Shown one piece after another: positions 26,215 to 36,883 of a stretch of DNA of 64,000 bases. The position numbers and the translations under genes are program-made. The DNA comes from Syngnathus acus (Eukaryota; Chordata; Actinopteri; Syngnathiformes; Syngnathidae): assembly GCF_901709675.1 (NCBI RefSeq), contig NC_051101.1, positions 3,597,501 through 3,661,500 of the forward strand, given 5' to 3'. Position 1 is the stretch's first letter, and each line of letters starts with the position of its first letter. Under the pieces are notes generated by a model. The model saw only the letters and a list, made by a program, of their open reading frames with translations. It was not told the origin of the DNA and did no database searches.

Positions 26215-28667
26215 TCAGATCATCTCGATGTCTGTCTGCCTTGGAGTATTTTCCTTGTTGTACTGAGCAATGCGAGCCTCCATTTCTGGTCGGAAATGGC
26301 GTATCAGTCCCTGTGGAGGACAACATTTGCAATGAATCCTTTCTTGTTCACTTGACTGTTGTGCTGATGAGCTCACCTGCACGGGCCAAGCCGCTCCGTC
26401 CCCGAGGGCGCAGATGGTGTGTCCTTCTATCTGCTTGCTCAGCTCCCAGATCATGTCGATTTCGGAAACCGCCGCCTCTCCTTTCGCAAATCTCCACATC
26501 ATTGCGTTCATCCAGTCTACCCCTGAAAAGCATTTCACAAAGAGCACTTTCCCAGCCATTTCTTGAACGCGGTACGAGTACCAATTTTTGGATGCTCACC
26601 CTCTCGGCAAGGTGTGCATTGACCGCAGCTCTCGTGCTTGTAGAACTCGATCAATCGTGCGATGGCTCGAATCACGTCAGTCCGCAAGGACAAATCAAAA
26701 GCTTGACAGTAGTTCGAAAAGATTTTCGTCTTTTTTTTCATCTCTACTATTTACCGACTTATCCATGACGATGATGGCGGCCGTGCCCAGGGCGCTTTCT
26801 GCGCGTACCAGGTCGTCAAAATCCATCAAGACTTCCTCGCACACGCGCCGAGGGATGATGGGAGTGGAGGACCCCCCGGGGATCACCCCTAAGAGATTGT
26901 CCCAGCCACCCCTTACTCCTCCTGTGACAGCACACACGTCAAATACAAAACACGAACCAGTGGAACGTACGCATACACACCAGCGTGCCGCTCTATCAGC
27001 TCTCTCAGTGGAATGGACATCTCCTCCTCCACCGTGCATGGTGTGTTCACGTGACCCGAGATATTGAACAGTTTGGTTCCAGAGTTCCTCTCCCTTCCGA
27101 AGCTGGCGAACCACGCTCCGCCCCTACGGCAGATGGCAGGTGCCACGGCAACTGTCTCCACGTTGGAAACAGTCGTTGGGCACCCAAACACTCCTATGTA
27201 GAAGACAAACAAAAACATACACCTCAGTCCACTAGGTCAGCTGATGACCCGACTTGGCGGCCATTTGAGCTCACCTATGTCGGCAGGAAAGGGAGGCTTG
27301 AGTCTCGGCTTTCCTTGTTTGCCTTCCAGTGACTCGATGAGGGCCGTCTCTTCTCCGCATATGTAAGCGCCGGCCCCCCGCATCACAAACACGTCGAAGT
27401 CATACCCTGAACCACACGCGTTCTTCCCGATCAGCCCCGCTTGGTAGGCCTCACCGATGGCCATCTGCGTCAAGATGCCTAGATTCAAAATGTTGTTTTT
27501 CTTCCGCAAATGGCCCCAAATGACAGCGTGCATACCTGCACGTTAGACGACTCATTGTAGAACTCTCCTCTGATGTAGATGTACGCAGCACAGGCGCTCA
27601 TGGCTCTTCCGGCCAGCAGGCAACCCTCCAGCAACTTGTGAGGGTCGTGACGCATGATCTCGCGGTCTTTGCACGTGCCCGGCTCACCCTCGTCAGCGTT
27701 CACCACCAAGTACTTAGGCCTACAAGTGTTCAGACATGGATCATCGTCATCACCATTATGCATGCTCAGTGGCGGTTTCTGGCTTACCTGCCATCGCTCG
27801 GTTTGTTCATGAAACTCCACTTCATGCCACTGGGGAAGCCCGCCCCTCCTCGGCCCCTCAGGCCGGACGTCTTCACCTCGTTGATGATCCAGTCGGGTCC
27901 CTTCAAGAGGATCTCCTTGGTCTTGTACCAGTCCCCTCGCTCCAGGGCCCCCTTAAGCCTGAAGCACCGAGTAGAAGACAAAGAACAAAAGTGACGAGGG
28001 CACTCTATGAACATCTTCAAATGGTCAGTGCGTTCACCTCCAGTCATGTCGGCCGTACAAATTAGTGAAGATTCGATCTTCATCGCTCAGAGGACCAAAC
28101 TTAGTCTTTGCTATCTGCTGCTCACGCGTAGAAAGAAATAGGGAACAAAATTGCATATTTGATTAACTTGTTTTGTTTTAATAAACTACATATTGTTAAA
28201 AACAATCACCCGCCATAAAATTAGGTACAACGGCACAATGCAATCAATCTTATTTGAATATCTTTATTGTATCCAATTAATATTTTAATTTAATCATTGC
28301 GACTTCTTGTGGTGTGTGATTCTTGGCCACTAGGGGGCAGTATAGTCTTGAAAATAAACCAAGACTCAGAAATACCGAGTGACTCCAACTGGATTATTAG
28401 TTGTTTTGTCACAGAGGCTAAATAAATGCAGTACAGTATCTATGTAGAGTAAGTTTATGCATTTGTGGATGAAAATGAGTCTGCAATAAAGATGAAGGAA
28501 AACGTGGCGCATACTCAAGTGTGCAAAATGGCAACATGCAATGTCGTCATAAAAACAATCGATTTTGGATCGCGTGTGTCTACCTGAGGCTTAGCGGCAG
28601 TACGGTAGGTGGTGTATGGAGGTAGGTGACGCCGCAAGATGATACACAAGCTCCGGCCCGTCAGCAT
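26215..28667 (-). CDS. ndufv1: NADH:ubiquinone oxidoreductase core subunit V1 (51 kDa)
   Basis: Mitochondrial complex I flavoprotein that oxidises NADH via FMN and passes electrons to cluster N3. Exons (minus): 28584-28667, 28038-28117, 27788-27958, 27536-27719, 27275-27464, 26981-27193, 26755-26921, 26600-26681, 26377-26522, 26215-26310; 470 residues against 464 in human. Exon 1 encodes a basic/hydrophobic mitochondrial targeting peptide. FMN-binding [11 protein letters not shown] is at ~87-97, the NADH-site [15 protein letters not shown] in exon 5, and the 4Fe-4S ligands are CGQCTPC (Cys382, 385, 388) plus Cys428 in HTICALG. The exon 2 start is ambiguous by 3-6 bases because of tandem CAGs. 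The exon 8 acceptor reads CGG instead of CAG (see findings); all other junctions are GT-AG and in phase. Confidence 0.95.
28325..28340 (+). promoter_or_regulatory. CTCF-like site D
   Basis: GGCCACTAGGGGGCAG followed by TATA, a full match to the CTCF core, inside intron 1 of ndufv1. Motif evidence only. Confidence 0.5.
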
Positions 28668-29185
28668 CCTCGAGTCAAACTTGTTCCGTGTGACTGTTTT
28701 CCTTTTCACGTTACTTCACCAAACAAGAAAAAACTAGGGGGCAATCAAAAAGTCAGTGGACGAGTGAGTCTCCTGCTTCATTAATGTAATGGGATTAAAG
28801 AGGTACGTACGTCACTTCCGGGCTCACACGAGCGTAGACAACGTTAAGTGCATGTCATCAATAAAATAAAGCAATATTTTTTTCTCTTTTTGAAAAAAAT
28901 GTAAAGTTATCTGTCTTTCCCAGCTGAAAACTCACCGATGAGCACATGTCGCAAATTTTGTTTTATTATTATCATTGAGTTAATCACATCACAGAGACGG
29001 CGATAAGAATACAAGATCATGAGCACATTGCTCACAAAAAGTTAGGGATAGTTGGCTTTTGAGTGAAATTTTAGGATGAACTTGTTGCACATCAAATGAG
29101 TCCTATGTTCATTTAAATTGTCTCCTTGTTTGGATTGAATTTTCTCTCTGCTTCCCAAGTGCGTGCGCAGTCTCTTTTCTATTTT

Positions 29186-29205
29186 GCCACAAGATGGCAG
29201 CAGTG
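29186..29205 (+). promoter_or_regulatory. CTCF-like site E
   Basis: GCCACAAGATGGCAGCAGTG fits the variant CTCF core CCANNAGATGGCAGCA. It lies between two minus-strand genes. Confidence 0.35.
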
Positions 29206-29454
29206 CACTTAGAACAGACGAGGTTGCACACAATCATGACCTGATGATCCATGAATTGACTGTATTGTGTAGGAATTAACACACTTGGCTAGTAAAGGTT
29301 CCAGCGCATTCTTAAATTTTGCGCAAAAGCCAAACATCCCCAACTTTTTGTGTATCTGAAGTGCATTTACACAATAACACCACGTCGCTTCTCTACCGAC
29401 AGTTGTGGTGCCTTGTCACATTAAAATATCGGGTATAAAAATATCTTTTTGCCA

Positions 29455-29460
29455 TTTATT
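29455..29460 (-). terminator. Candidate polyadenylation signal of ppp1r8
   Basis: AATAAA on the minus strand about 260 bases after the ppp1r8 stop codon. Confidence 0.45.
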
Positions 29461-29719
29461 AATGGCATTTGCGAAAACCATCAAAAAGAGAGAAAAACCG
29501 AGTGTAAAACAGAAAACGAAGAAACAAAATGACCTTGAGTCTGTGACACGCAAACACTTCTAACGGTGAGATCAAAATGTCGTATCTCGTTTCTACGTGG
29601 CTCCTCAGGCACCTTGAAGCGACGCCTAACATAAGATGTGAGGTGGGAGCGGCCACGGCCCTGCCAGGCAGCGGTCCCCCGCCGGAACCCAAGAGTCAGC
29701 GCGCAGGGGGCCGAGCGGC

Positions 29720-31977
29720 TCAGATGAGTAGCGACGGCGTTGGCTTCTTGCCTGGCCACGCTTCTTTGGCGTACTTCTTTTTGCGCGGTTCGTTGAGGGT
29801 CTCTGGGAGGTAGGGCACCGCGACCGGGGTGGGCTTGAGGGTGACGGGGCGCCGGGGAGCCTCGGGGGCCAGGTCCACCTCCGGGGCTGGGTTGGGGAAA
29901 GGCAAGGGGAGGCCGCCCTGCATGGAGGCGCCGCCCGGGGCTCCTATAGGTTGGGTCTCGTGGCTGGTGGGGGGCAGGTCGCCGTAGAGACCGCCGCCAA
30001 GCGAGTAACTGTGCATGCGTTTGGAGGTGAAGTCGTCCAGCACCAACGCGTTGTGGCCCTCAGAGCGACGTTTCTGCTAGGTGAGCACAACCACGACATT
30101 TAAAACGGCAGATTCTCTTTTTTAAACTGTAATGACGGTTCGCTGTACAAGGCATAACAACCGGGCCAGATGAATGATACAACCAATAAAGTTTGTTACC
30201 TTGATGGGGACGACGGCCGTCTGCACCATGTTCCTAAAGCGTCCCACCGAGGGGTCGATGTCCTCTGTGAAGCGTTTGTGAACGGAAAACCTCCTTTCAG
30301 TTAACTTTTACTTTATTCCAAACACACTCGAGTTTTGTTCTTTTTGTTAATAACTTTAGAGGTGTACCCGGATTGATGATGGAGTCTTCGTCATTGAAGG
30401 TGACACGCGAGTTCCTCCTCTTCCTTTTGGGCCTCTGGATGTCAAGGTTGCCTTCCTCGATGGTCAGGGTGGAGATGCGCTTGTTGTGGGCTGTGTTGAA
30501 CTCAGTCAAGTTCTGGTGGAGAAATGGCAGGCTGGTGAAATACAAGCGGAACCCCAAACATTTCATGACAAATAAACCCACCTCCAGCTCCGTCTCCTCC
30601 TCAGGAAGACCGAGAAGCCCTTTGAGCTCATCCTCGTCTCCGATTTTAATTTCGCCCGTGCCTCCCTGGCTTTGCGGCTTCTCTCGGATGGTGTAGGTGC
30701 GCGTGGACGCCCCGAAAGACAGAGTGGAGTCGATGGGAACCTGCTGAGGCTTGTGCGGCTCTAGGCGGATGTGCCCAAGGAAAGTACCGTGTGCTGCATT
30801 GGGGAGGATTATTTCATTGTGGATTAAAGGAAAGCATGCACACTTTGAACTTCTGTCTACAAACCTAGTCATCTTTTTGGTAAGATGATAACACAAAAGG
30901 GCACTTACTGCTGTTGAGGTCGATGAGAAAGAGCCTCTTCAGGTGTTTGTGATAGACCAGGGCGGCATGAACGCGCGAGCACGACTGATGGTCGATAGTG
31001 AAGTCGCACCAGTCCGGGTTCCTGCCGAACAAGTAGAACTTCTTTTCGTCTATGATTAGTTTCTGGAAAAGAAAAATAAAACAAGCAAGCCCCATGTCAG
31101 TGGGGACATTGTCCTGTCAACAACCTGCAGTCCACCAGGTGTGCCTCTGAGCCATAACTCAACAGTGGCACTCCCCACTGAGAAGCTTAAATATATCAGG
31201 GCTTGGTATTGCTCTCGCACCGTTCGGAAGCCGTGCAGCCATGGAGATTGAGGCCAGCGTGCAAAACGGCTGGGACTCACTGGGCTGACGGGCTTGTATC
31301 TGGTGCAATTCAATCCAATGCGAAACACAATAACGCTGTGAAAATCAAGGTAACTTTAGAATCGAATCAATACGCCCCCCCCCCCCCCTAAACTAAGCTT
31401 CAGGAGCAAGGAAGCAAAACGAAAATGTCCCAGGGAGTAATTACAAGAGTAGTTTCATATTAGTCTTACCTCGATCAGTTTGTCTCCCTTCATCACATCG
31501 AGGTGGAGACCGACTGGTGGTTTCCCTCCCCTGAAATTGAGCGCATCTTAAACGAAATATCATCTTTAGAAACGCAAGTGCAATGAAATGAGTTGCGATT
31601 AACAATTTTCAAACACTAGACTGCGTTAGACCTCTATCGTGCAGACAACTCATTAAAAACCAAACAATAACAAAGCGATTTCTGTTCATCATTGTGTCAA
31701 TAAAGTGCCTTTAGTATTAATATAATCATTATTTTCACATGCGATCGACAACGCAAGCTGGTTAGCATCGGCAATGTGCTACCGCTAGCACCTCTGGGAA
31801 AATAAAACACAAAATGGCATTCCCTAGACGGGGTTTCTCCAACTTTGTGAACACTTGACGTCTTTTCAGTGCACCGCCGATTGTATCGCGCCCCGACGTA
31901 ACACGACAAGGTATTGCAATTTCTCACCATGATGGACAATCAAATGGAGGGCCCTCTGTAGTGGTTTTAGTCGCCAT
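29720..31977 (-). CDS. ppp1r8: Nuclear inhibitor of protein phosphatase 1 (NIPP1)
   Basis: Nuclear regulator that holds PP1 and recruits phosphoproteins through its FHA domain; associated with spliceosomes. Exons (minus): 31928-31977, 31470-31530, 30909-31062, 30582-30793, 30368-30512, 30200-30264, 29720-30076; 347 residues (human 351). The FHA domain (~37-125) is seen as FYLFGRNPDWCDFTIDHQSC, SRVHAALVYHKHLKRLFLID and THGTFLGHIRLEPHKPQQ. A basic nuclear-localisation stretch (PKRKRRNS) runs directly into the PP1-docking motif RVTF at 195-198. The C-terminus KKKYAKEAWPGKKPTPSLLI is the conserved NIPP1 end. Start at 31977: MATKTTTEGPPFDCPSW, matching the family's FDCPTWAGKPP opening. Exon 7 has tandem acceptors (TAGCAG), so one Gln is optional. 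Confidence 0.96.
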
Positions 31978-32074
31978 CTTGGCCTCATCGTTTCAAAGCC
32001 GCGGTGGGTGCTGGGTAATGCAGGAATACGGGGAATCTTGGGAATTGGAGTTCTAAAAACACTGAAAATAAATA

Positions 32075-32225
32075 AATAAATAAATATATGCAATTATATA
32101 AATCATATGTGTACATATAAGTATATATTATATATACTTATATATATATATATGTATTAATAAAACTATTTATTTACTATATTATTATTATATATTATTA
32201 TTATTTACTATATTAATAAAACGTA
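32075..32225. repeat. AT-rich simple repeat (TA/ATT)n
   Basis: Interrupted TA and ATT repeats of about 150 bases. Confidence 0.85.
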
Positions 32226-33710
32226 AATTCTGCAATATTAGAACTTTTTTATTGGAATAAACAAAAGCAACATTATTCCCGTGAGACTTATTTTCCTTTC
32301 ATGCAGCGTTCGTAGTGTCCTGTGAGAACAAAAGTTGTCAACCATGACATGTTATCACTCAAATGTCAGTTGAAAACACTCAGGGAGATGGAGAATCTTT
32401 CACAACACACTTGCAATAATGTTGAAACATCGTCTTAGCTCCCAACATTGATTTTTCTCTCCTTCTGTTTGTTGTACGTGATTCAATGCAATGCAATGCG
32501 GATGAGTGACAGATGGTATCAATCCGCACCAGCTCCCTCAAAGGTTACCAGCAGGTTGAAAAGTCGTAATTGTCTTGTGTTCTGAAGAATGGCACATAAA
32601 TAACAAATGCTGTGCTCTTCTTTGTGGAGGTTTGTTTGCTGGTCTTGAATCATTGATCTGCAGAAGAAGTGAAGGCTTGTGCTTTTAATCCTACATCGGC
32701 AGATAGACAGAATGACGCCTATTTTAGCTTATTTGATTTGATCTTATCTTGGCTGATTGTATTATAGTTCATTGTAATGTAATCCTTGCTTAGTTTAATA
32801 TCATACCTTAATTGGGCTCTGAATAAAAAGAAAGTCTGTAGACATCCTGAAAATGAGCCCACAATGTCTACTTCAAACCAAAATGACAGACTTCCTTGTT
32901 TTCTCTTATAATAAGCATAACTTGAAACTTTTTTGTGGCTCTACTTGCGATAGACAAACCTGTCAAAATGTCATGTTACTAAGTGAAACTGTCATGAGGA
33001 GCTGAATTTTCCAATGCAAATTTTAGAAAGTAAGGCCTTCAAGTCTTGTTCGCGTGTCCTCTGCTGTCAATCACAGATGCAGCAGACGCTCAAGTGACAG
33101 CTATGGGGAAAGGGGGCGGGCAGATGAAGGAATTATACATGAAGATGTAAAATTCCGAGGAGACGAGGGCTGACATTTGTCATGTGTTGGCGTCTCATGG
33201 GGGGGGGGGAAGTGACTTGCAATGATGTTGAGACGTTTTCAAACTCAACTATGAACACAAAGTATATTTGCAGAGCTCAACTCACGATACTAACGCTTAT
33301 TTTTGATCGCCACAATTGTATCCGTTGTGATCTGTTATGGTTAACCAAAATATTTAAAACAGCTTAAGAGTTGATTTCCTGCCTTCATGAGAATGATGCG
33401 GAATGTTTTTTTTACTCAAGCATAGTTTTTCTGATTCCAATTTGTTGTATTAAATATTCAAAGACAAGGTTAGTTAGATTTTATTTATCATTGGCAATCA
33501 TTTACAAGAACCAAGTAGACGGAATTCCATTGTGGCCATTTTTTTCTTGACAAGGCCACACATACTCTTCCCTGTGTGGCTTCGTATTCACATGCTTGAA
33601 AAAAATAACTGTGCGCTTTAACCCTCATTTGAACTCATTCTCTCACAACAGAAATATTGTGAAAAATACAGTAGCGTAGTAGACTTAAGTCTTCATCAAA
33701 AAGAGAGAGG

Positions 33711-33716
33711 TTTATT
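33711..33716 (-). terminator. Candidate polyadenylation signal of the D2-like receptor gene
   Basis: AATAAA on the minus strand about 250 bases past the stop codon. Confidence 0.45.
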
Positions 33717-33965
33717 CCCATAATGTTTAAATGTTTTTGTGAGTCACTAACATTTTGTACAGTTTTGACATAAGTGTAGAAAAAATTATGATTTGAATAA
33801 AATGTGTTGACCAAAAAAAAAAAAAAAAAAAAGAGTAAAATCATGTATAGTTTTAACATGAACACATAAATACTGTACATGCTTATATACATACATATGT
33901 ACATGTATACATTCATATATACATTTATATACAGATCAGCTCATATTCACAGAGTCCAAGCGCGG

Positions 33966-36653
33966 TCAACAGAGGAGGATCTTGATGAAGGCCTTGCGGA
34001 ACTCCACGTTGAAGGTGGTGTAGATGACAGGGTTGACGGCACTGTTGAGGTAACCCAGCCACGTGACGGCGCTGTACAACGACGGAGAGATGCAGCAAGT
34101 GGCGCAGTGAGCCTTCAGGACATGTGTCAAGAAGAAGGGCAGCCAGCAGATGATGAACACGCCTGCAAGAAAAAAAAGGAGCGACATATGGTTCGATTCT
34201 TTTATTTATTTTGAAGCCCAATTAATCTTAAATGTGCGACGGGGCGGCTCACCGAGCACAATGGCAAGCATTTGTGTGGCCTTCCTCTCCTTCTGCTGCG
34301 ACATCCTGCCTCTGGACCGCTCCTTGGTTACGCGGGCCGCCCAGCCGCCGCCGGTGCCGTGCTCCCGCCAGCCCTCGCGGCCCCTCATGCCGTCCTCTAG
34401 CGTGGGGGGGCGGGGCATCAAGGCCGAGCGCGTCACCGTACACGGGAGGGGCGGGGCGGGTTCCACCGAGACGGACAGCGAGATGGTGCCCCGTCCCGGG
34501 CGCGACGAGGACGTCTGGCCGGCGGGTGGAGCGGTTGGACTCTGTTCGGGCTGGGGTAGGAAGTGAGCCCGTTCCGGTTCCAGGGGGTGCACCACTGCCT
34601 CTTTCACCAGCGTCTACAACAACAAAGTTGAATAAAATAACCTCCCGGAGAACCATTTGAATTAAAAGGGAAAAAAAGAACAAAACAACAAAGCCTTAAA
34701 ACTCACCACTCGCTTGCGTTGGGGGGCTGCGGTGGAGGGTCTCAGGATCAAAGCGCACAGTTTCACGTCCTCTGGCTGTGTACATTTATTCTGGAATTGA
34801 AATCTTTAATAATTTTTCTTTTTTGTCAGTTTCACAATCATTTCTTGTGTGGGAATTTACTTGCAAACAATCCCAAACCATAAAACTGAGCCCCTACCAA
34901 AATGTTTTCAGCTTTAAATTGTAGCTCATTCCTTGCACACAGACCGCCCCCCTCAGGACCATTTTTGTAGTTTTTCCCATAAACACAACTAACAAAATGG
35001 GCACCAAAACAAAAGTTCCCCGGTGGAGGTAACAGGCATTTTTATGGCTACCTTCCTGTGCCGCTGCGGCTCTTCGGGCCCTCTGTGCCTTCGGGGGGGC
35101 GCGGTGCGTCGGCCGCGTCTGCGCAGAACCACGCAGATCTGCGCGTACACCAGCAGGGTGACGATGAAGGGCACGTAGAAAGACGCCACTGACGAGTACA
35201 CCACAAAGGCCGGGTCGGCGAAGCTACATGTGGTGCCTTCGTGGTCCGCTGGAGGAAAGGACAAAACAAAACAGCCATCTCTTTTCATTCTGATGCTCAA
35301 ACTCTGCACACAAAATAAAATATTTTGTGGTCCACGTAGTGACCTCATGAAATCTATTTCTGATTGGCGTTAGCACATTGGGCCTGTACATATCAAAGTG
35401 TCCTCAAAAGCAAGAGAGTTGATGGTTTTGCACGTTACCGGTGTTGTTGAGTCCAAAAAGCAACGGGCAGGAGATGGCGAAAGAGAGGAACCATACGGCG
35501 GCGATCATCAGCGCCACCCTCCTCCTGGAGCTGTAACGCGTGTTGTACAACAAGGGCATGGCCACCGCCGTGTACCTGCAGCACAAGTGTCCTTTTTTAA
35601 AATCCCGTAAGGTACGTATCAAAACGTTTTCACCCTGAGTAACTTGTAATAAATTGATTTGATAAAAGGTGTGCTTGGGAGCGGACCTGTCGATGCTGAT
35701 GGCACACAAATTGAGGATGCTGGCAGTGCACATCATCACGTCGAGAGTCAGCAGGATGTCGCAGTGGATCAGACTGAAGCGCCACTCGCCCACCACCTTC
35801 AACCCCCGCCCCCCAAACACATGATTAACCTACCTCCACAAATGCTCTACACTGATGTCCAAGACAAAGTATAATCAATCCATCCGCTGCCGGTACTATT
35901 ATTATTTATTCATTTGCCCCTCAACAAGAATACTAGTTGATTGTCAGCCTGCCAAGATAATTCGCTTTAATGGAGCTCCAATGACAACGGCCCGTCAAAA
36001 ATAATTGTTTTCAATGGAAGAACATCCGTCTTTCAATTTTCTTTTCTCATTACATTGTCGTGCGAGCTGGAGCAAAACAATTTGGGCCACAGCCTGTCGC
36101 CTGGCCAATTATAGAACACATGAAGACATGCAAACATCAATTTTCTACAGCCGCTGTTGCCACCTTTTACATTTACAGTCTTTCGAAGTAATTTAAAGTC
36201 TTAAAGTTTGGCTTTTGTCTGCTTAGCATAATGGACTAGGCCAAGATGAAAACTGTGAGTGAGTCTTAGCCATCCTACCTCCAGGTAGACACCCCAGGGC
36301 ATGACCAGGGTGGCCAGTAGCAGGTCAGACACAGCCAGTGAAACAATGAGGTAATTGGTGGTAGTCTGCAGTGCTCGTTCCCGCGACACGGCCACGCACA
36401 CCAGCACGTTGCCGAACACCACGCAGAAGATGAGCAGCACGAGCAGCACGGCGTAGAAGTTGTACGGCGGCGACGAGGGCGAGGACGCCGCCCCACTGCA
36501 ATTGCCAACCAAGGAGAGCGGGATGTAGGAAGGGGTGGCGGAGTTGAGATGGAGGCTTGACAGCGGTAAGGAAGAGGGAGGCGGTGGGGGAGGAGGAGGA
36601 GGAGGGGGGGGAGGAGGCGGAGATGAAGAGTCAGCGTTGTTGTGAGAAGTCAT
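33966..36653 (-). CDS. drd2l: D2-family dopamine receptor
   Basis: Gi-coupled dopamine receptor of the plasma membrane. Exons (minus): 36279-36653, 35687-35796, 35439-35575, 35052-35248, 34707-34790, 34253-34613, 33966-34162; 486 residues. Visible: [20 protein letters not shown] (TM2), ligand Asp in [13 protein letters not shown] then DRY (TM3), the TM5 serines in [29 protein letters not shown] (TM6), and [12 protein letters not shown] (TM7). The chain ends in Cys (KILLC), as in D2 and D3. Exon 5 ([16 protein letters not shown]) corresponds to the D2-long exon, which places the gene nearer D2 than D3 or D4. The loop and tail differ from DRD2 itself, hence the tentative drd2l symbol; drd2b is an alternative. 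The N-terminus has a polyproline run. The exon 2 acceptor follows a G-rich, pyrimidine-poor stretch. Confidence 0.9.
36571..36622. repeat. GGA-type trinucleotide tract encoding polyproline
   Basis: A purine-rich GGA/GGG tract on the plus strand lies inside exon 1 of the dopamine receptor and encodes about 15 consecutive Pro residues (residues ~12-26) in the extracellular N-terminus. It is likely length-variable. Confidence 0.85.
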
Positions 36654-36796
36654 AGTGAGGCTCCTGTGGACATGGTCGCTCTGAAAAGTGGAAACACAAA
36701 GAGGAAAAGAAGCAGAGCTATCTTATAGCAATCAATAACATAACTGGCCTGGCACCATACTATCATTCGTGTAGTAGTGAAAGGGAATATTATTAT

Positions 36797-36883
36797 CTTT
36801 CCAGAAAACAGCAGGGGCCCCACGCTTGAACCCTGTGGAACACCATACGACAGTGGAGCAGAGCAATCAAGGCCGACACAAAA
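36797..36883 (-). mobile_element. LINE reverse-transcriptase fragment
   Basis: The minus strand encodes FCVGLDCSAPL followed by SYGVPQGSSVGPLLFS. This is the GVPQGS-x-x-GPLLF motif just before the catalytic YADD block of L2/CR1-type reverse transcriptases. The catalytic block does not follow, so the copy is truncated and dead. Confidence 0.7.

Larger units (their letters stand above)
28668..29719. other. Spacer between ndufv1 and ppp1r8
   Basis: No exon is recognised. It should hold the ndufv1 promoter (near 28700-28850) and the ppp1r8 3' UTR (29455-29719). A second CTCF-like motif (gccacaagatggcagcagtg) is at about 29186-29205. Confidence 0.5.
31978..33965. other. Spacer between ppp1r8 and the dopamine receptor
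   Basis: No exon is recognised. The ppp1r8 promoter should lie just above 31977. AT-only simple sequence occupies ~32075-32225. A poly-A run is at ~33811-33833, and the receptor's 3' UTR fills the end. A patch at ~33065-33105 has TGTCAATCA and TGACAG, resembling PBX/MEIS half-sites; this is speculative. Confidence 0.45.

Noticed and set aside
26172-27067. Plus-strand frames of 159 and 198 codons
   Set aside because: Antisense to ndufv1 exons; no independent family similarity.
34232-34683. Frames of 138-144 codons on both strands
   Set aside because: Shadows of dopamine receptor exon 6 (third intracellular loop).
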